Assembly: GCA_033439265.1 (NCBI GenBank)
Contig: JAVTVX010000017.1
Coordinates: forward strand, 5,001-69,000
Source of the DNA: Dillenia suffruticosa
Taxonomy: Eukaryota > Streptophyta > Magnoliopsida > Dilleniales > Dilleniaceae
Direction: 5' to 3'
DNA: 64,000 nt
Shown here piece after piece: positions 1-12,956 of this stretch. How positions within the stretch are numbered: the first letter of the stretch is position 1; the number at the start of each line of letters is the position of its first letter. Below the pieces are notes generated by a model. It saw only the letters and a list, made by a program, of their open reading frames with translations. It searched no databases and was not told the DNA's origin. The position numbers and the translations under genes were made by a program.

Positions 1-1193
1 ACTCAAGTTCTTCGATTTTTGATGGAACATTCTCGATAACTACACATAGTTTCGACGTCGTGGGAGGACATGTATTATAGGATTCCGATGTATTGCCTCT
101 ACAGAAAACTAAAGGGGCTAAGAGGGAGATTGAAACAACTGATTCGTCAGGAGTTAAGTGATTTGTCCGCTTCTGTTCAGAATTCAAGGGAGAGTTTGCT
201 TAGGATTCAGCAGGGGTTGTTATCCGGTGGGCCAGTGGATGATTTGGGTAAGAAGGAGAGGGTTACTGCTACTCACTACCATAGACTAATTAGCATGGAG
301 GAGAGTATAGTTAGATACAAAGCCAAGATTCATTGGTTGTTGTTGGGGGATCAGATCACTAATTTCTTCTTTCATATGGTCAAACATAGACGCAATCGGA
401 ATACTATTTGCTCTCCGGTTAAGGAGGATGGCTCTCGGATCTCTGATTCGGATAGTATCAGGCGAGAGGCTGACAGCTATTTCAAGAGATTGTTTACATT
501 GTAGATCTCGAGCGAGTCAGTTGGACTGTGGTTTTATTGCTTCCATAATCAGAGGTACTCTTTTGAGGACCCAGATCCAAGCTCTGGTGACCCCGATGAT
601 GGCGGATGAGGTGAAAGAGCCAATATTCTCTTTCTTTAAGGAAGCATAAGGCTCCGAGTTCAAATGGGTATAATGTGAATTTTTTCTATGACAGTTAGGA
701 CACTCTGGGACTGGATGTTACGAGAGCTATTTTGGACTCCTCTCAACGGTGTCTTCTAAGGGAGATGAATGGCACTATTATTTCTCTTATCCCAAATAAC
801 GACAACCCGATCTCCTTGACAGACTTTAAACCTATATCTTCCTACAATATTGTGTATAAGTGCATATCTATGGTTACTGCAACGATGGTGAGTCAGGTGT
901 TATCGAATATTATTGGGAGTGAGCAGTTTGCTTTCATGAGTAAGAGACTTGAGGATAATATTTTGCTGGCCCACGAGATTTTCCATGATTATCATCTGAA
1001 TCGTGATTCTCCTAGATGTGCGATTAAAGTAGATATCATGAAAACATATGATTCGATGAACGGATTTTCTCATGCTGGTGCAGGAGAGTATGGGTTCGTG
1101 ATTTGGCTAAACAATAGAATCATGATATGTGTCCTCGACGAGCTTTGCGAGACAGGTAAACCGAACATTTTTTTTTTTGACTCCAATAGTTAG
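1..1193 (+). mobile_element. L1-type LINE fragment, ORF2 reverse transcriptase region, decayed
   Basis: Broken reading frames on the plus strand (about 70-504, then 732-1193) match the middle of a plant L1-type ORF2: the linker between endonuclease and reverse transcriptase, then the start of the reverse transcriptase. Visible landmarks are the linker stretch around 'RGRLKQLIRQEL', a 'WLLLGDQITNFFF' block, the 'LTDFKPISSYNIVYKCIS' block, 'SEQFAFMSKRLEDNILLAHE', and the first catalytic motif 'IKVDIMKTYDSM'. The frame is interrupted between 505 and 731 and is lost after about 1190, before any F/YADD motif, so the element is dead. The 5' part lies outside the window. I infer a 3'-truncated or interrupted copy; no poly(A) tail or target duplication was recognised. 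Confidence 0.85.
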
Positions 1194-2460
1194 CTATGAC
1201 AAGCTAAAGTAGAACTTTTCGGACGTAGAACCAAAGCATATTAGTCACCACAATATGTACAATCATTGCGTTTACAATTACGAACTTACCACCAACCCAT
1301 AAAGAGGATGACAGAGAGAGAAAGAAGAGTGCATGGGAAAGGGAAGAAAGTATATCTTAAATGAACTGTTGCCCAAAACATTTTTTTGGGCCTTAGCTCT
1401 TGGACAAATAAATGTGCATCCAGCATAACACTAATGTGACAGATAAACCATTTTCATATGAAATAATTTGAATTAACCTCAAACTTAACATTAATTTTAT
1501 TTTTAATCCCAAAATTAGGATTTTTCCCCCCAAAAAAAAAATATTCCATCTGATGCGGAGTCCTTTGTCAATTACCCCAGATGGTAATGCTCTTTATGAC
1601 AATTAATTAACCATCCAAAGAAAGGAAACCTGCCAGAAACACAGTATCATGCCCATAAGTCAAATCAAATGCACCAACAAATATAAGTATTTCACCAGTA
1701 ATTCATGCTCGAGCCGTGCTAATGGTGGGAATGGATTGCACAATTAATGCCACTCTTCAGGATATCCAAAACACATTAGAATCCTGGCTTGCAGTCGCAA
1801 GTCCTCCAAATAATCAAGCATCGGGCCAGGCCACATTACTTCGTACCCTCACTTAACAACTTTGCAAGACATTTGTTGCCCCCAAAACAAAAAACATTTT
1901 AGAGTAAAATATGATGCATGTGCCACGCTAACCATTTTTACAATTAAAAGCAAGTTTCACTTCCTGCAAGCCGCTCCTTTGCAAATATCATAGTTGTACT
2001 TGAAAGCTACGCGAATTGAAATGGCATAATTTGAAAGTTCAGAGAGTCAATTAATCAACCAAAAATAACTTTCGAGATTTCCAAAACAAAAAGGTTAAAA
2101 AGGTCATTTGTACAAGGAATTGCTAAGAGGGTCCTTTATAAAACTATTTCCTAATTTGCAATCTGCAAAAACAAGTGGAGTCACCTATGAAGAACTACAA
2201 TTACCATAAAAGGATTTGCTTCAATTTTCAGTATCCATGCATGTTCCTTTACATTTAAAGAAGCTGTAATCTTTCAAATCACACCCAGCAAAATGACACA
2301 CGACAGTCATCAATCTCACGCTGCTGAGATGCTGAGATAACAAAAGGCAATGTCAAATAAGAAAAATACTATCAAGGACCTCAATAAAGAACGTTATCGG
2401 ACATTATCAAATAGAAAGTAAGCGCATGCTTGATGGTTACCTCGATGAAGTATACCAGTT
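1194..2460. other. Intergenic / 3' flank of ABC1K3, no gene seen
   Basis: AT-rich sequence between the LINE remnant and the stop codon of the minus-strand ABC1-kinase gene. The part next to 2460 should contain that gene's 3' UTR and polyadenylation region. A T-run/C-run/A-run junction lies at 1531-1550. I see no open reading frame or RNA gene that can be supported. Confidence 0.5.
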
Positions 2461-5400
2461 TTACAATGTTGACATAACAGTTGTGGATGAAGCTCGGAGA
2501 ACTTGTTGCAGGGCACGGGCTGCAACACGTTGAGTGACCCCACCAACAATGCGTCCCCCAAGAGTGCGCACCTCAGGTTCTTGAAGGACCTGAATATGCA
2601 AATTATGTTGATTGATAGGTAATCAGCAAAATCATTAAACAAAAAAATAATAAAATAAAATATGCAATGCACTAAGTAAACAAACTGAAGTATATAGTTT
2701 AAAAAGCGCGCACACAGTGTAAGATATCCTCCAAAACAAGCCCCCCAACAAAAACAAAAAAAATAAGTCAAGGAGACAAAAAGAAACCACAAAAGTTGCA
2801 GCTGATCATAAAGGAATAGGTGCTGACACAGGAGCCACAAGACCCACAAATCATAGTAATGGAATAACTTTCTTGCTATTTCCTAAAAGAAAATAAGCTT
2901 TATAACTCCTTCAACTTCCACCTTTCAGTTCTAAATCCAAGGGGATTTTGCACTTGCACTACCCACCCTTTTGTATTCACCATCTTTTCCTTCATTAGAT
3001 TATGTTAGTTTACTTGTGACAGGAAACGGTAAGAGAAGAGGATATGTTATCCTCCCCGTGAAAGAGAAGAAAAACAAACAAAAGAAAATACAATCTATCC
3101 ACAAGCAAAGCAGGGTAATTGATGCCATCCAAGGCATTGACCCATAGAAATAGAGAATGCATCTCATCCCACAAAAGATCATTTCATATAAATTGATCTT
3201 TAAAAGTTTTATTCTTCCTTCAATTCCTTTGCTTCGATTATGTTTCCAACCCTCAGATTTCATACATTTGAAAAGAGATACTGGGAAGACAACTCAATTT
3301 TCTTTGATCCCTTGTCATCTCCCCCCCTCCTGGAGTTTTAATAGCCGCAAGATTCCCTCTTTGAAAGAAGCCTCAGAATGGGAGGAAAACCCAAAGTCTT
3401 GCCCAACAAATTTAATCCTTTGCAAAACGCAACCTCCAACTGAGCAAATTTGGAGTCACCCCACATGAGCACTGCCATCATTTATCTCATTAGCAATGAC
3501 GACCGGATCACTGGATATAACTTTCTCTTCATCAGTAGGTTCATGATGGTGCTGTTGGATGTCTTCTTTTGAGCTTGCAACTCCTCTATCAGTATATTTT
3601 CCCCAACCTCAAGCTCACTGTCCAGGAAGTCCTCTTATACCAGTGATCATATGCTTCTGCAAATAACTTCGGCAATTCTGATAGACCCATGCATGACTAT
3701 GTTGTTAAGATTACATCCAACATTTTCAAACTTGATATAGAAGTATCAATACAACTTGTGTCAGCCTTTCAACTCCCAATTTGTCACCACCTTTAAAACT
3801 TGATCAATCATTGAAACTAAACAAAGTAGAGTTAGGATCAAAAATTGCTGAATTCTCAGCTAGCATCCACCCCTTCACTAACCTGCCGATGCTCCATTGT
3901 TCCGCTGTGTATGCGAAAGGTAAGGAATTCCAGTTACTTGCATAATGGTGCTCTCATAATTAAACCCACCAACTGAGTTTCTAGGTACGCTGACACCAAT
4001 TAGAAGTGTCTATTGGTAGTAATTGTGCTCATTTTGGAGAGAATGACACAAATCTAAATCATGACTGTGGTTTTCATTATGGTCACAATCGCAACCATTA
4101 TGATACCATGCACCACCAGAGTTATATAAGAGAAATCACAGGTTGCAGATTGACAAGTTTTTCCATCTTATGGAGATGTGGTAGTATGTCCCTGCTGTAG
4201 CAGCATGTTGTTGGCCATAATCGCTGCTTTGCAGTCATCATGAGTGTGACAGCCATTATGATCCATGTTTACTCCATACAACACCAGATCTACTTTGAAA
4301 TACTTCCCCGAGTTCAAACCTGAAAAACGAAACCGCCCACAGTATGGTCATGATCAAAAGGGATTATACTATGGGGGTATCAGTGAGTTTCGTAGTGATA
4401 GACTCGATCTTGGGCAGTAGTAATTCTTCAAACTAATATTCTACAATGGGCGAAGACCCCTGTGACAAGTACACAGGTTGCTAGTCACCACTTCTTCACC
4501 TTCTATGCTTGATGGAAAGAAAAAAGTACTTGCAAGAATTATAGAATCATTTTGTTCGTAGGTGAGTTATCATGGAAATTCTGTTATTCATGGCCTTTTC
4601 CATGCATACTGTTCATGGATTCAATTACATGTATACAGATCCAATCAAAGTTCCTTTTACCTTGTAAGGATATTAGTTGAACTCGATTCACACTGAATTA
4701 AAGGGTCATGGTAGGGACATGGAGAGCTCAATCATCCTGGAACAAGCCCTAAAGATAGGTGACATTTAAGATCCACTTAGATTATTTGCCAACTATAACT
4801 AATCATAGTACTCAGAAAATTTTCACGAAGTCATTTTTCTTGAAACTTGCTCTGGCTCTTCTGTCCATGAAGTCATTTTGAGCAACTTAATGAAGCTTCT
4901 AAGCATTAAAGTTAATTTCACCATCTTAAAATTGATGCATCACCGTTTTAATTCGAGAATAATTTTAAAAACAGAATACACAAAAGTAGCCTCTCCACCC
5001 AACCTTCCCCCCCCCCCAAAAAAAACCCCAACAAAAATTAAATAAATGAAGCCATTAGCAGAAAAAGAGAACAAGGATCAAGTGCTTCCAATGGTACAAG
5101 TCTCTCCAAGCTCACAATTCTGTATAAGTATCACCACAAATAGCTTGATTTCCACCATAAACCAATCATGACCTCTTTTCTAAACCTTTCTCGTCTCTGT
5201 CATAAAGCGAAAATGAGGGATTAAAAAACTCTGTATTAGTTCCAACATAAAGAAACGCAAGATATTTTTTGACATTGCCAAAAGAAGAATCTGGCTAGAA
5301 AGTGCCACCAAAGAGTAATACTACCAGGGATGGGATTTGATCTATATAAACAAAAATTGAAAGCTAAAACCAACATGCTCTAATGTTTGCTATTTCCTTC

Positions 5401-8400
5401 AAATGCTTATACTCAGACTTTGGTCATAAGTTGCAAGGGGTGCAGCTAGGTTCAGTTTGAGTTAGTTCCCAGATTTTTTTTTTTTGGGGGGGATATTAGA
5501 CCCAAACCAGAAGCATGAGTGGGTTGGAACTGAACCAACCCAACCAAAGTTTGTTCAGTTGGTTTTGGTCAGTTCTACAGTTCGTGCCTTTTTTAGAGAA
5601 AAATATATAGGGTATAGGGTCTAGGTTCTAGGATTTAGGATCTAGAATTTCAACTAAAAATATAACAAATTAAATGATAAAAAAGGAAATTAGTTATTAC
5701 ACAAGATTATATATATTGCTCAACCCATGATGAAGAAAGAGCTTTTAGGATTTTGTTTTAATAATACCTCCTAAAACAATTTGTTTAGGACAAATAAAAC
5801 AACAAAAGAAAACATATAAGGAATATTTCATATCTTTCATCGTATATATGACATACCTACAAAACACATACGCACACACAAAAGACACAAGGTTCAAAAA
5901 CTTTATAAGAATGATGACTCTGTTGATTTAACCTCCTTCCATAGGCAAAAGATGATGTACCCCTATTGCCTCCTGATCTAAGGCAAGCAATGACATGTTA
6001 TCAAATATCAAGATGGCAGAAACCTTCAACTTAATACGCATTTCCAAATACCATATCAAGCTTCCTCAAATGACCTGGATATCCACGCATTTTGCTCTGC
6101 TACACTCTGCGCCTAATTTAGTTCCACTAGGTAAGTGATCCCTAGTCGCCTCACTTTCACTTGATATTAGGATTCTCCCTCATTATGTTTTTTTTTTTGG
6201 GGGGGGGGGGGGAATTTTGTTGGGAGAAGAGAACAGTACAGAAAAATGGCATGAATAAAGAAATGGAAATCAAAACGACACTCAAAGTGCATTAAAAAAA
6301 CAAAGATCTACCACCGCGACTCATTGCGGTTTTCGTTAGTATAGTCTTGCCATCAGTTGAGACTAGGACTTAGATCTCTTTGTATGGGTCCTTGATTTTT
6401 CGGGTTTCCTTGATATAAAGTTTCTTATATTTCAAAAAAAAAAAAAAAGAGAAAAAAAAAGCACAGATCAACAAAAGAACACTGATAAAAACCCATTGGG
6501 CTCCACTTGTAAAGATCTCAAAGGATGAAGATTTAATATTGGCTGGTCCCAATTAAATTCTATTAAGGATAAAGACATTCCATCCCATGCTCCCAAATGA
6601 AAAAGGGGGGCGCAGCCATCATTTTAGAATGCCCCAATCAAACTTATGTGCCTCCCAGATGCTCTCGCACAAAAACCTTTTGTACCAAAGCTATTCACAA
6701 TCTTGAAACAGCATTGCTCCCCCTTACTTTGTTCACAAGGCTTGCCAATTCAATTCAAGCACTTCATAAAAGCTCCATTGTGATTATAAATTGTTTGGGT
6801 TTGGCTTCCTTGGGAAGTATATGTGATGACACCAACCATAGTCCACGCTCATCAATCAGAGGGTAGAAAAAGAAGCCACTAATTGAGGTGCAATGATTTG
6901 CAACAGCTTGTCAGTTAGATTTGGTTCACATCTAAGCTAGCTCAAGGCCAAACAAATTCCGGGGCAAATGACTTCAAGTTCAGATTGAGTTGACCTCCAC
7001 ACCAACTCAAGCCAACCTAGTTTCCACCTAACTAAAAATTAACAAAGCAAAAACATGCTCATTGACAGAAATGCACTCCATACAAATTGGAAATCACGCA
7101 ATTAAACTCACATGTCAGATAAAGCTCTAACCTGCAAAATAGGTTGCAAAAGAGCAGGATCAAAACTATCTGAGGATTGCAGAAGCCCCCAAACTCTAAA
7201 GACTTGTTCCCTGAGCTGCAACATGCTTTCCTGCTCGCTGTCATTTATTAAAAAAGGACCACCACCATTGTGAGAAATTAAAAAAGACCGCACAAGCCTT
7301 GGAGCCGAATTGAATGTATCAATGGCCGTGGACAAAAGAACAGCTTCAGTAACACGAACAGCCTCCTTTATTACTAAACTCCTAAGCTCTTCACCATCTG
7401 GCCCCAGTAAAAGCTTCAGCACAGGTTGTAAAGCATCTCCTGCAGAGAAATCTCTGTCTTTTCTCCCCTGGACAAGTAGGTTTTCAAGTCTATTCCACCT
7501 GTATCAAAAGATGATATTATATAGTTAACAGCATTATGCATGAGAGAGAGGCAGAGAGATACAGAGAGAGACAGAGCATAGAAAGAGATGACATGCCTGA
7601 ACCTTCCATCCTTAAAAAGCAACTCAATGAGAGCATCTCTGAGATATGGATTTGGATCTGTGAGAAGCCTTTTGGCAAAGTATGGGTATGACGCAGCCAA
7701 CACTTTAAAATTAGGATCAGCATAAAGCGCCAACCCTTCTAACACAGTAAGTGACCTCAATATCAATGCGTAATATGCTGGCACTGCAGGTAATAAGGAA
7801 GTCAACTCAGCATTTTTGTTTCCTTCACTAGACAATGTAATAGGATGGTACAGATGACTCTAATTGTTCAACTTCTCCCGAGGATATTAACATGGCTAAA
7901 TCCTGGAATCCATTTGGTATACAACAACAATTAGGTTATCCCCTATAAGACCAAGACAGGCTTCCCAGGACCCCAAGATATGAAATAGCAATGACTCACC
8001 ATTAAAGGGGTATTGGTATAATACAGCCCCAAGGCCATCGACAATCGTCTTAAAATTAAGTTCGCTCACAGTTGAATTGAGGGCATCATCAAAAAAATTC
8101 CTTAGTGCTGGCACAATTGGAGTGACGTCTACTTCAGGTGACAAGAAATCTAGAGAGTAATAATCACGAGCCATAGCTTCATAATCCCGATTAACCATGT
8201 GGACAACATGTCCTATAATTGCAAATCTTGCTTCTTCTGGAGTCTCACTCATCATGCCAAAGTCAAGAAATGCAAGTTTCCCTTCAGGTGTGGCCAAAAG
8301 ATTACCAGGGTGAGGATCTGCATGAAAATATCCATACTCAAGCAACTGCCTAAGGCTGCACTGAATACCCGTGTTAACTAGATCCAATACTTTCAACCCT

Positions 8401-11092
8401 TGTCTTTCGATGGCCTCTTGCTCATTCAATTTTACCCCATCAACCCACTCCATTGTTAACACTTTTCCGCTGGTATAATCCCAGAAAATGTCTGGGACAA
8501 AGACATCTTCTTTATCGGCATATAGCTTTTTAAACCTCCTCGCATTATGCCCCTCCTGCACAGTCCTGTCCAAATTAACATTCAAACCAGGAGAACTGTA
8601 CCCAGAAAACCAAATATGAAGTGCTCTTCAAGTTCATAAGCAACAAAGAACCATTAAAAACTGTAATTGATCAATCAATGAAGAAGAGTAAATGTACACA
8701 AATAATAAGGAATGAGCACCTGAACATAGTTGAGCTCTTGATAAACTCTTCGTGCAAATTCATCAATAAGAGCAACAACATCACTGGAGATTATGTCAAC
8801 ATACTTATTTATCAAGAACCCTAAACCTCGAATCAGATAAAAGTCAAGTCCAATGGCTTCTTCAATACCAGGTCTTTGCACTTTCACAGCAACCATCTTC
8901 CCAGAATACTTCAATTGAGCTTTGTATACCTGGCCCAAACTAGCTGCTGCTATTGGAGAAGGAGATATGGATGAAAAAATAGAATCAAGTGGTAGTTCCA
9001 ACTCTCTTTCAATGCATAAAAATGCCTCAGCATTGGGGAATGTAGGCAATGCATCCTGCCCAAGAAAGATAAAATGGTATTGATGTGAATTTTAAAATGC
9101 TACGAGAAAACTGCATTCCCTCAGGTACTGCCAGGGAAATATAAAACAAAAATTATGATTCACTTGGAAAATTGGGAAACAAAAACATGTCGATAGCAAC
9201 ACTTTTCACTATGAATCAAAAATGATGGTTAACAAAGGCGTATAATTCCTATCACCATGTTATTCAAAGTTGCTAATTCAAGCAACTTTAACATGTAACT
9301 TCAATTTGCCAGATGAAATGCAATTGAGCTAAATGGATAACGAGATGTATAAAGATTCTTATCAGCTGGGTGATAGCTTGTCTTCTCTTTGTCTCACCGT
9401 GGAGATCATACTTGAATTGCTCCCAAGGCTAAAGAGAGTGGGCTAATATAAGTTTTGGGTGGGCAAGAGATTGCCAAGGAGATTTTGGAGTGTCACACTC
9501 ACACCTATTGTTCTCAAATGATACCTTGGTGCATAATTATACACATGTTACACCTCTTGTTTGCTTGGCACAGAGGGTTAAATGTTGACAAGAAGAAAAG
9601 TCAGCTTATTGGATAGGGGTCTTCACCTTTACATGAGCTTCCACTGGTGCAAACTTTCTTGAAGAGGCCAACAGGCTTGAAACCATTTCTATAAACCTTT
9701 CTCACACAAAAAAGAGTAAACAAATTTTGATTCTGATAAGGAAATGTAGAACATTTTGATCAAGGGGGTTTAATTATCAAAAATCTCATCCTTTTGAGAA
9801 TGCTATGTTGATTATGTGTTTAAGGTGGAATGCAAGGAACAACTAGAAAATACATCTGGTGAATAATTGAAGTAGATGAATACAGGGTGTCATTTATGCG
9901 CAAGTGTGTTAGTACATAATGTGGACTGCAACATCATTGATCATGACTCCACCAAGAAATCAGTGCATGATATTAACACCTACATTTTCATGTACGTTGG
10001 TTTATGGAGAATTTTTAAAGGGCAAACCACGGATTGAACCTTAAGGAACTCAGTTTTTTGTTTCCCACGTCGCGTTTGACATTCTCAACGTGAAAGCAAC
10101 ATATAAGAAGGGTGCTTACTTCATTCCTAGAAATCAGAACTCATCACCACAAACAAAAGTGGTATAATATAGTAGGGCATAGTATAGTATAAGATAGTGT
10201 AGAGGAACAACCCAAGGGCCACCACCAGTTTGATGGGTTAGTTAGGCCAGACAAATCAATTGCTGGAATGGCATACGCAGTAATTGTAGGTTAATGGAAG
10301 AGAAGATATCGAGGAAAAGGGCAAAAGGGGATGAGAGGAGGGGGAGGAAGATATGAACCTGGAGCTGAGAGAGCTCCTCCAGATACTCAGGCGGGCAGAT
10401 GTCGGGCCTAGTGGACAAACCCTGACCTATTTTGACAAAAGTAGGCCCCAATCTCGTAAAAGTGATCCTCAATTCGGCTGCCCGCATTCTTTTGTTCTGA
10501 TCAAGCACTCCATTCCTTTGGTCAAGCAGCAGTTTAAAGGCAAAAGTGCCGAGCCCAGCGAAAATTTCAAGGGTTCTCCGCAAAACCTAAATAAATCCAT
10601 CAACCAATCAGTCAACACGACCCAAAATGGAAAGATAAAGGGCCCCTCCTGGCCCCCTTCCCCTCAGTGAGAATGCGAAGAGTCAAGGATGTCGATGATG
10701 TGATGTGTGGTGAAGGATACGAAAAAGAAGTGAATAAACGCAATTACCTTGAACGGACGAGAGCCGTACTTGAGGGCAAGAAGTTGGGGACTGTAAATTG
10801 ATGCATTAGAGGCGCGGGCCATGGCCCTTGCCTCGGCTTGCATGTCGTTAGTTCTGTCCCTTCCCAAAACGGTTGCTCCTGCTGCTGCAGCTGTGCCACC
10901 GCCATTCCCGGTTGCATCAAGAACTGCTGCTGGCAGAGCCCGAGGTCTCGCTTCCATTTCCACCAGTGCTGCTCGCAGCGTTACCCTCGATGCCGCTCCC
11001 CCTCTGCCTCTCCTAGGTTTACAATAATTTTTTAAATTCGTCGACAAAGGATCACCCAGCGTCGACGATAGCCAGACAGGGCTCGTGGCCAT
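2461..11092 (-). CDS. ABC1K3: Plastid atypical ABC1/UbiB kinase, ABC1K3 type, 7 exons
   Basis: Coding exons, minus strand: 11092-10748, 10586-10359, 9055-8720, 8555-8000, 7783-7597, 7498-7132, 2589-2461. They join in phase to 715 residues, close to the Arabidopsis ABC1K3 length as I recall it. ABC1K family hallmarks are present: KxGQ motif (K167-Q170), Ala-rich loop 'AAASLGQ' (from residue 227) replacing the P-loop, VAVK lysine near 249, 'FHADPHPGN' (380-388) and the 'LDFG' metal motif (about 400-403). The Ala/Gly-rich N-terminus looks like a chloroplast transit peptide. An in-frame upstream ATG lies at 11146; 11092 is chosen because 'MATSPVWL' starts a typical transit sequence. Known role of the family member: plastoglobule kinase affecting tocopherol/plastoquinone metabolism and light-stress acclimation. 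Intron 5 has a GC donor. Family is near certain; the ABC1K3 subtype rests on close similarity from residue 85 to the C-terminus. Confidence 0.93.
2590..7131 (-). other. Intron 6 of ABC1K3, 4.5 kb, degenerate repeats
   Basis: The intron runs from the donor after 'ILQ' (GTTAGAG at 7131) to the CAG acceptor before 2589. It contains homopolymer-run junctions (C-run then A-run near 4997-5020, T-run then G-run near 5474-5492 and 6188-6212). A stretch at 6300-6445 ends in a 15-base A run, like the tail of an old plus-strand retroposon. Short open frames at 3157-3468 and 6597-6866 show no recognisable domain, and I treat them as chance. It is more than three times longer than the next longest intron of this gene (1.3 kb). 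Confidence 0.7.
7499..7596 (-). other. GC-AG intron (intron 5 of ABC1K3)
   Basis: On the minus strand the coding sequence reads through 'KDGRF' then AG|GCATGTC, and resumes after ACAG| with G TGG AAT, giving 'FRWNRLENLL'. Any GT donor nearby would shift the frame or add residues absent from the family, so the donor dinucleotide must be GC. The exon-side AG and the ATGT context suit a functional GC donor. Confidence 0.85.
9056..10358 (-). other. Intron 2 of ABC1K3, 1.3 kb, nothing recognised
   Basis: The intron is bounded by CAG|GTTCAT at 10359/10358 and GGCAG|GATGCA at 9056/9055. The sequence is AT-rich without long open frames. I recognise no transposon protein, RNA gene or microsatellite longer than a few units. 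Confidence 0.6.
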
Positions 11093-12507
11093 GGTTCCCA
11101 AACTAAGAGAACAATTACAAGTGGAGTGGGTAGCGAAACGGATCAAGAGTTGAGGCAGGCAGGGGTAATGCCAGCTAACTCCTGAGTGGCGTTGCCTTGG
11201 CTTGCAGTCGCCATATAAGGGGCTACCACATAGTTTTTTTCACGTTAAAATCGCATTTCATTAGTTAAGAATTTAGTGTTACATGTGTATCAATTTTCCA
11301 TCGGTTCATTTTGGTCTTTTGCGCCGCCTTCAATGACTCGGAGAAATATCAACCGCTCGTTTGGGTGTCGATACGAGTGACACGTGTTTCCTTGTCTGCG
11401 TTGTCCCTGACGCTTAAAAAAACCACTAATGATATTTTACTTCAAATTATGGCATCCAATTTTAAAAAAATAAAAATCTAATTTTAGGTTGAGGGAAAAA
11501 AAATCTCTAGTTTAAGAGTCTCTCAAACTTATTTTTGATTTTGAGATTTGACACATTCAATTAGCTTTCACTTACCTTGCTTTTTTTTCATATCCGATTA
11601 AAAACTATCATTCTAATTTAAATATATTTTTAAATTTTCACATACAAGATTTGATCAATAAATTTTATATTTTAATATTATAATATGATAGAAACCGTTA
11701 TGACCGCATATGGTAAAAAAATGCATGACCAAACCCTGTCGTTAGAGATAGTTTTTCATCATAAAATTAGATTTTTTTTTCTACTCAACACCAAAATTAA
11801 GATTTTTCTTAATTCCAATTAAGATTAGAAGGATATAATTTTGGATAAATTATATAAATATCATGTTTATAATTTAAAAATATAGTCTAAACATTTGATA
11901 AAATTACTAAAAAAAAAGTTACTTTAATATAATTTTGAGAGTATCATGCATTCAATCAAAATTTTGCAAGGAGATTAAAAGTATAATTTAGGTGTCCAAA
12001 TGACAAGAATTATACATAGAAAATGCATTGAATGTACTTAAAGTTTAGGGTTTTGGATTGGTCTGATTTGAGAAAATTGAGTTTGCATTCAATTACATTT
12101 ATGTAAAACTTTCAATATAAAATATTAATCCTCTATTAAAAAATATAAAATATTGATGTATCTATGAGGAAGTTTGTAATGTTATGGTAAAATTTTATGA
12201 TTTCTATTTATTTTTTATTTTGTTAAAAAATATTATAGGTAAAATAAAAATAAAAATACGTTAATAGAAACTAAAATTTTCTAATAAAGACATTGGTAAA
12301 ACAACAACCAGAGAGTTTCAGTATCTTTTTTGAAGCTTAACATCCAAAAAATTAAAAGTACTTAGGTTTAATACAAAATGAATGGTCTTTTTATTTTTCC
12401 CAACTTTTATATGTCATAATGTCTCTCAAACTCTGATTTGACAAAAATGATTTCTCATGATTCTCGATGTAGGGAAAGTCAAAAACAAGCAGCGTGCGTA
12501 TCAAAAT
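11093..12507. other. Intergenic region upstream of ABC1K3, includes its promoter
   Basis: The first 130 bases next to the start codon are GC-balanced and should hold the 5' UTR and core promoter of the minus-strand kinase gene. The rest is strongly AT-rich with many A and T runs. No open reading frame or element boundary is seen until the target duplication of the Ty3 element at 12508. Confidence 0.5.
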
Positions 12508-12512
12508 AAATA
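12508..12512. repeat. Target-site duplication AAATA, left copy
   Basis: The five bases immediately left of the 3' LTR match the five bases immediately right of the 5' LTR at 17936-17940, as expected for integrase-mediated insertion. Confidence 0.85.
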
Positions 12513-12926
12513 TATCACAGTCTAGCAAGAGTAAGCTGAAGCAATGAACTAAAAGTAAGAAAATGTTATCAGACTAGAGAAGAGCTTGGTATAGCCCTTT
12601 GGTCGTGCGAGAAATGTAGGCGAGAAGTTTTGAAAATTTGCAGAAAGGAAGAAGAGAAGAAGAAGAAGAAGAAGAAGACGATGAAAGAAGTGCAGAAAGA
12701 GAAAGCAGTAACTACTTTTTCTTATTCCATTTCTGTACCATTCTTATTATTATATATAATTCATTTTGTAATCAACCAATCAATTAACACAATTGATACA
12801 ACTCATGGCTGACTACATTATCTTCTCTAACTGTCTTCTAACCATTGTTTAAAGAGTTGTAGAGATTAGCTATTGACTTGGCTATTAGCTGCTGGTTCTT
12901 GCTCTCTTGTCCTTGTAATTGTTATA
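12513..12926 (-). repeat. 3' LTR of the Ty3/gypsy element
   Basis: This 414-bp copy is a direct repeat of 17516-17935. The expected TG...CA ends have mutated to TA...TA (plus-strand reading). It contains a purine-rich GAA repeat at about 12650-12680 that is also in the partner LTR. Confidence 0.9.
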
Positions 12927-12941
12927 TTCTCCTCCCCCTTT
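12927..12941 (-). other. Polypurine tract of the Ty3/gypsy element
   Basis: Read on the minus strand, the 15 bases before the 3' LTR are AAAGGGGGAGGAGAA, all purine. The position directly against the LTR is where the plus-strand DNA primer is expected. Confidence 0.85.
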
Positions 12942-12956
12942 AAATTCTCCTTCTCC

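Noticed and set aside
5590-5645. Telomere-like TTTAGGG-related words (GGGTATAGGGTCTAGGTTCTAGG)
   Set aside because: Irregular words with no perfect TTTAGGG tandem; not an interstitial telomere by eye.
6597-6866. 89-codon open frame in ABC1K3 intron 6
   Set aside because: No recognisable domain, lies opposite the gene inside an intron, and length is within chance expectation for this size of DNA.
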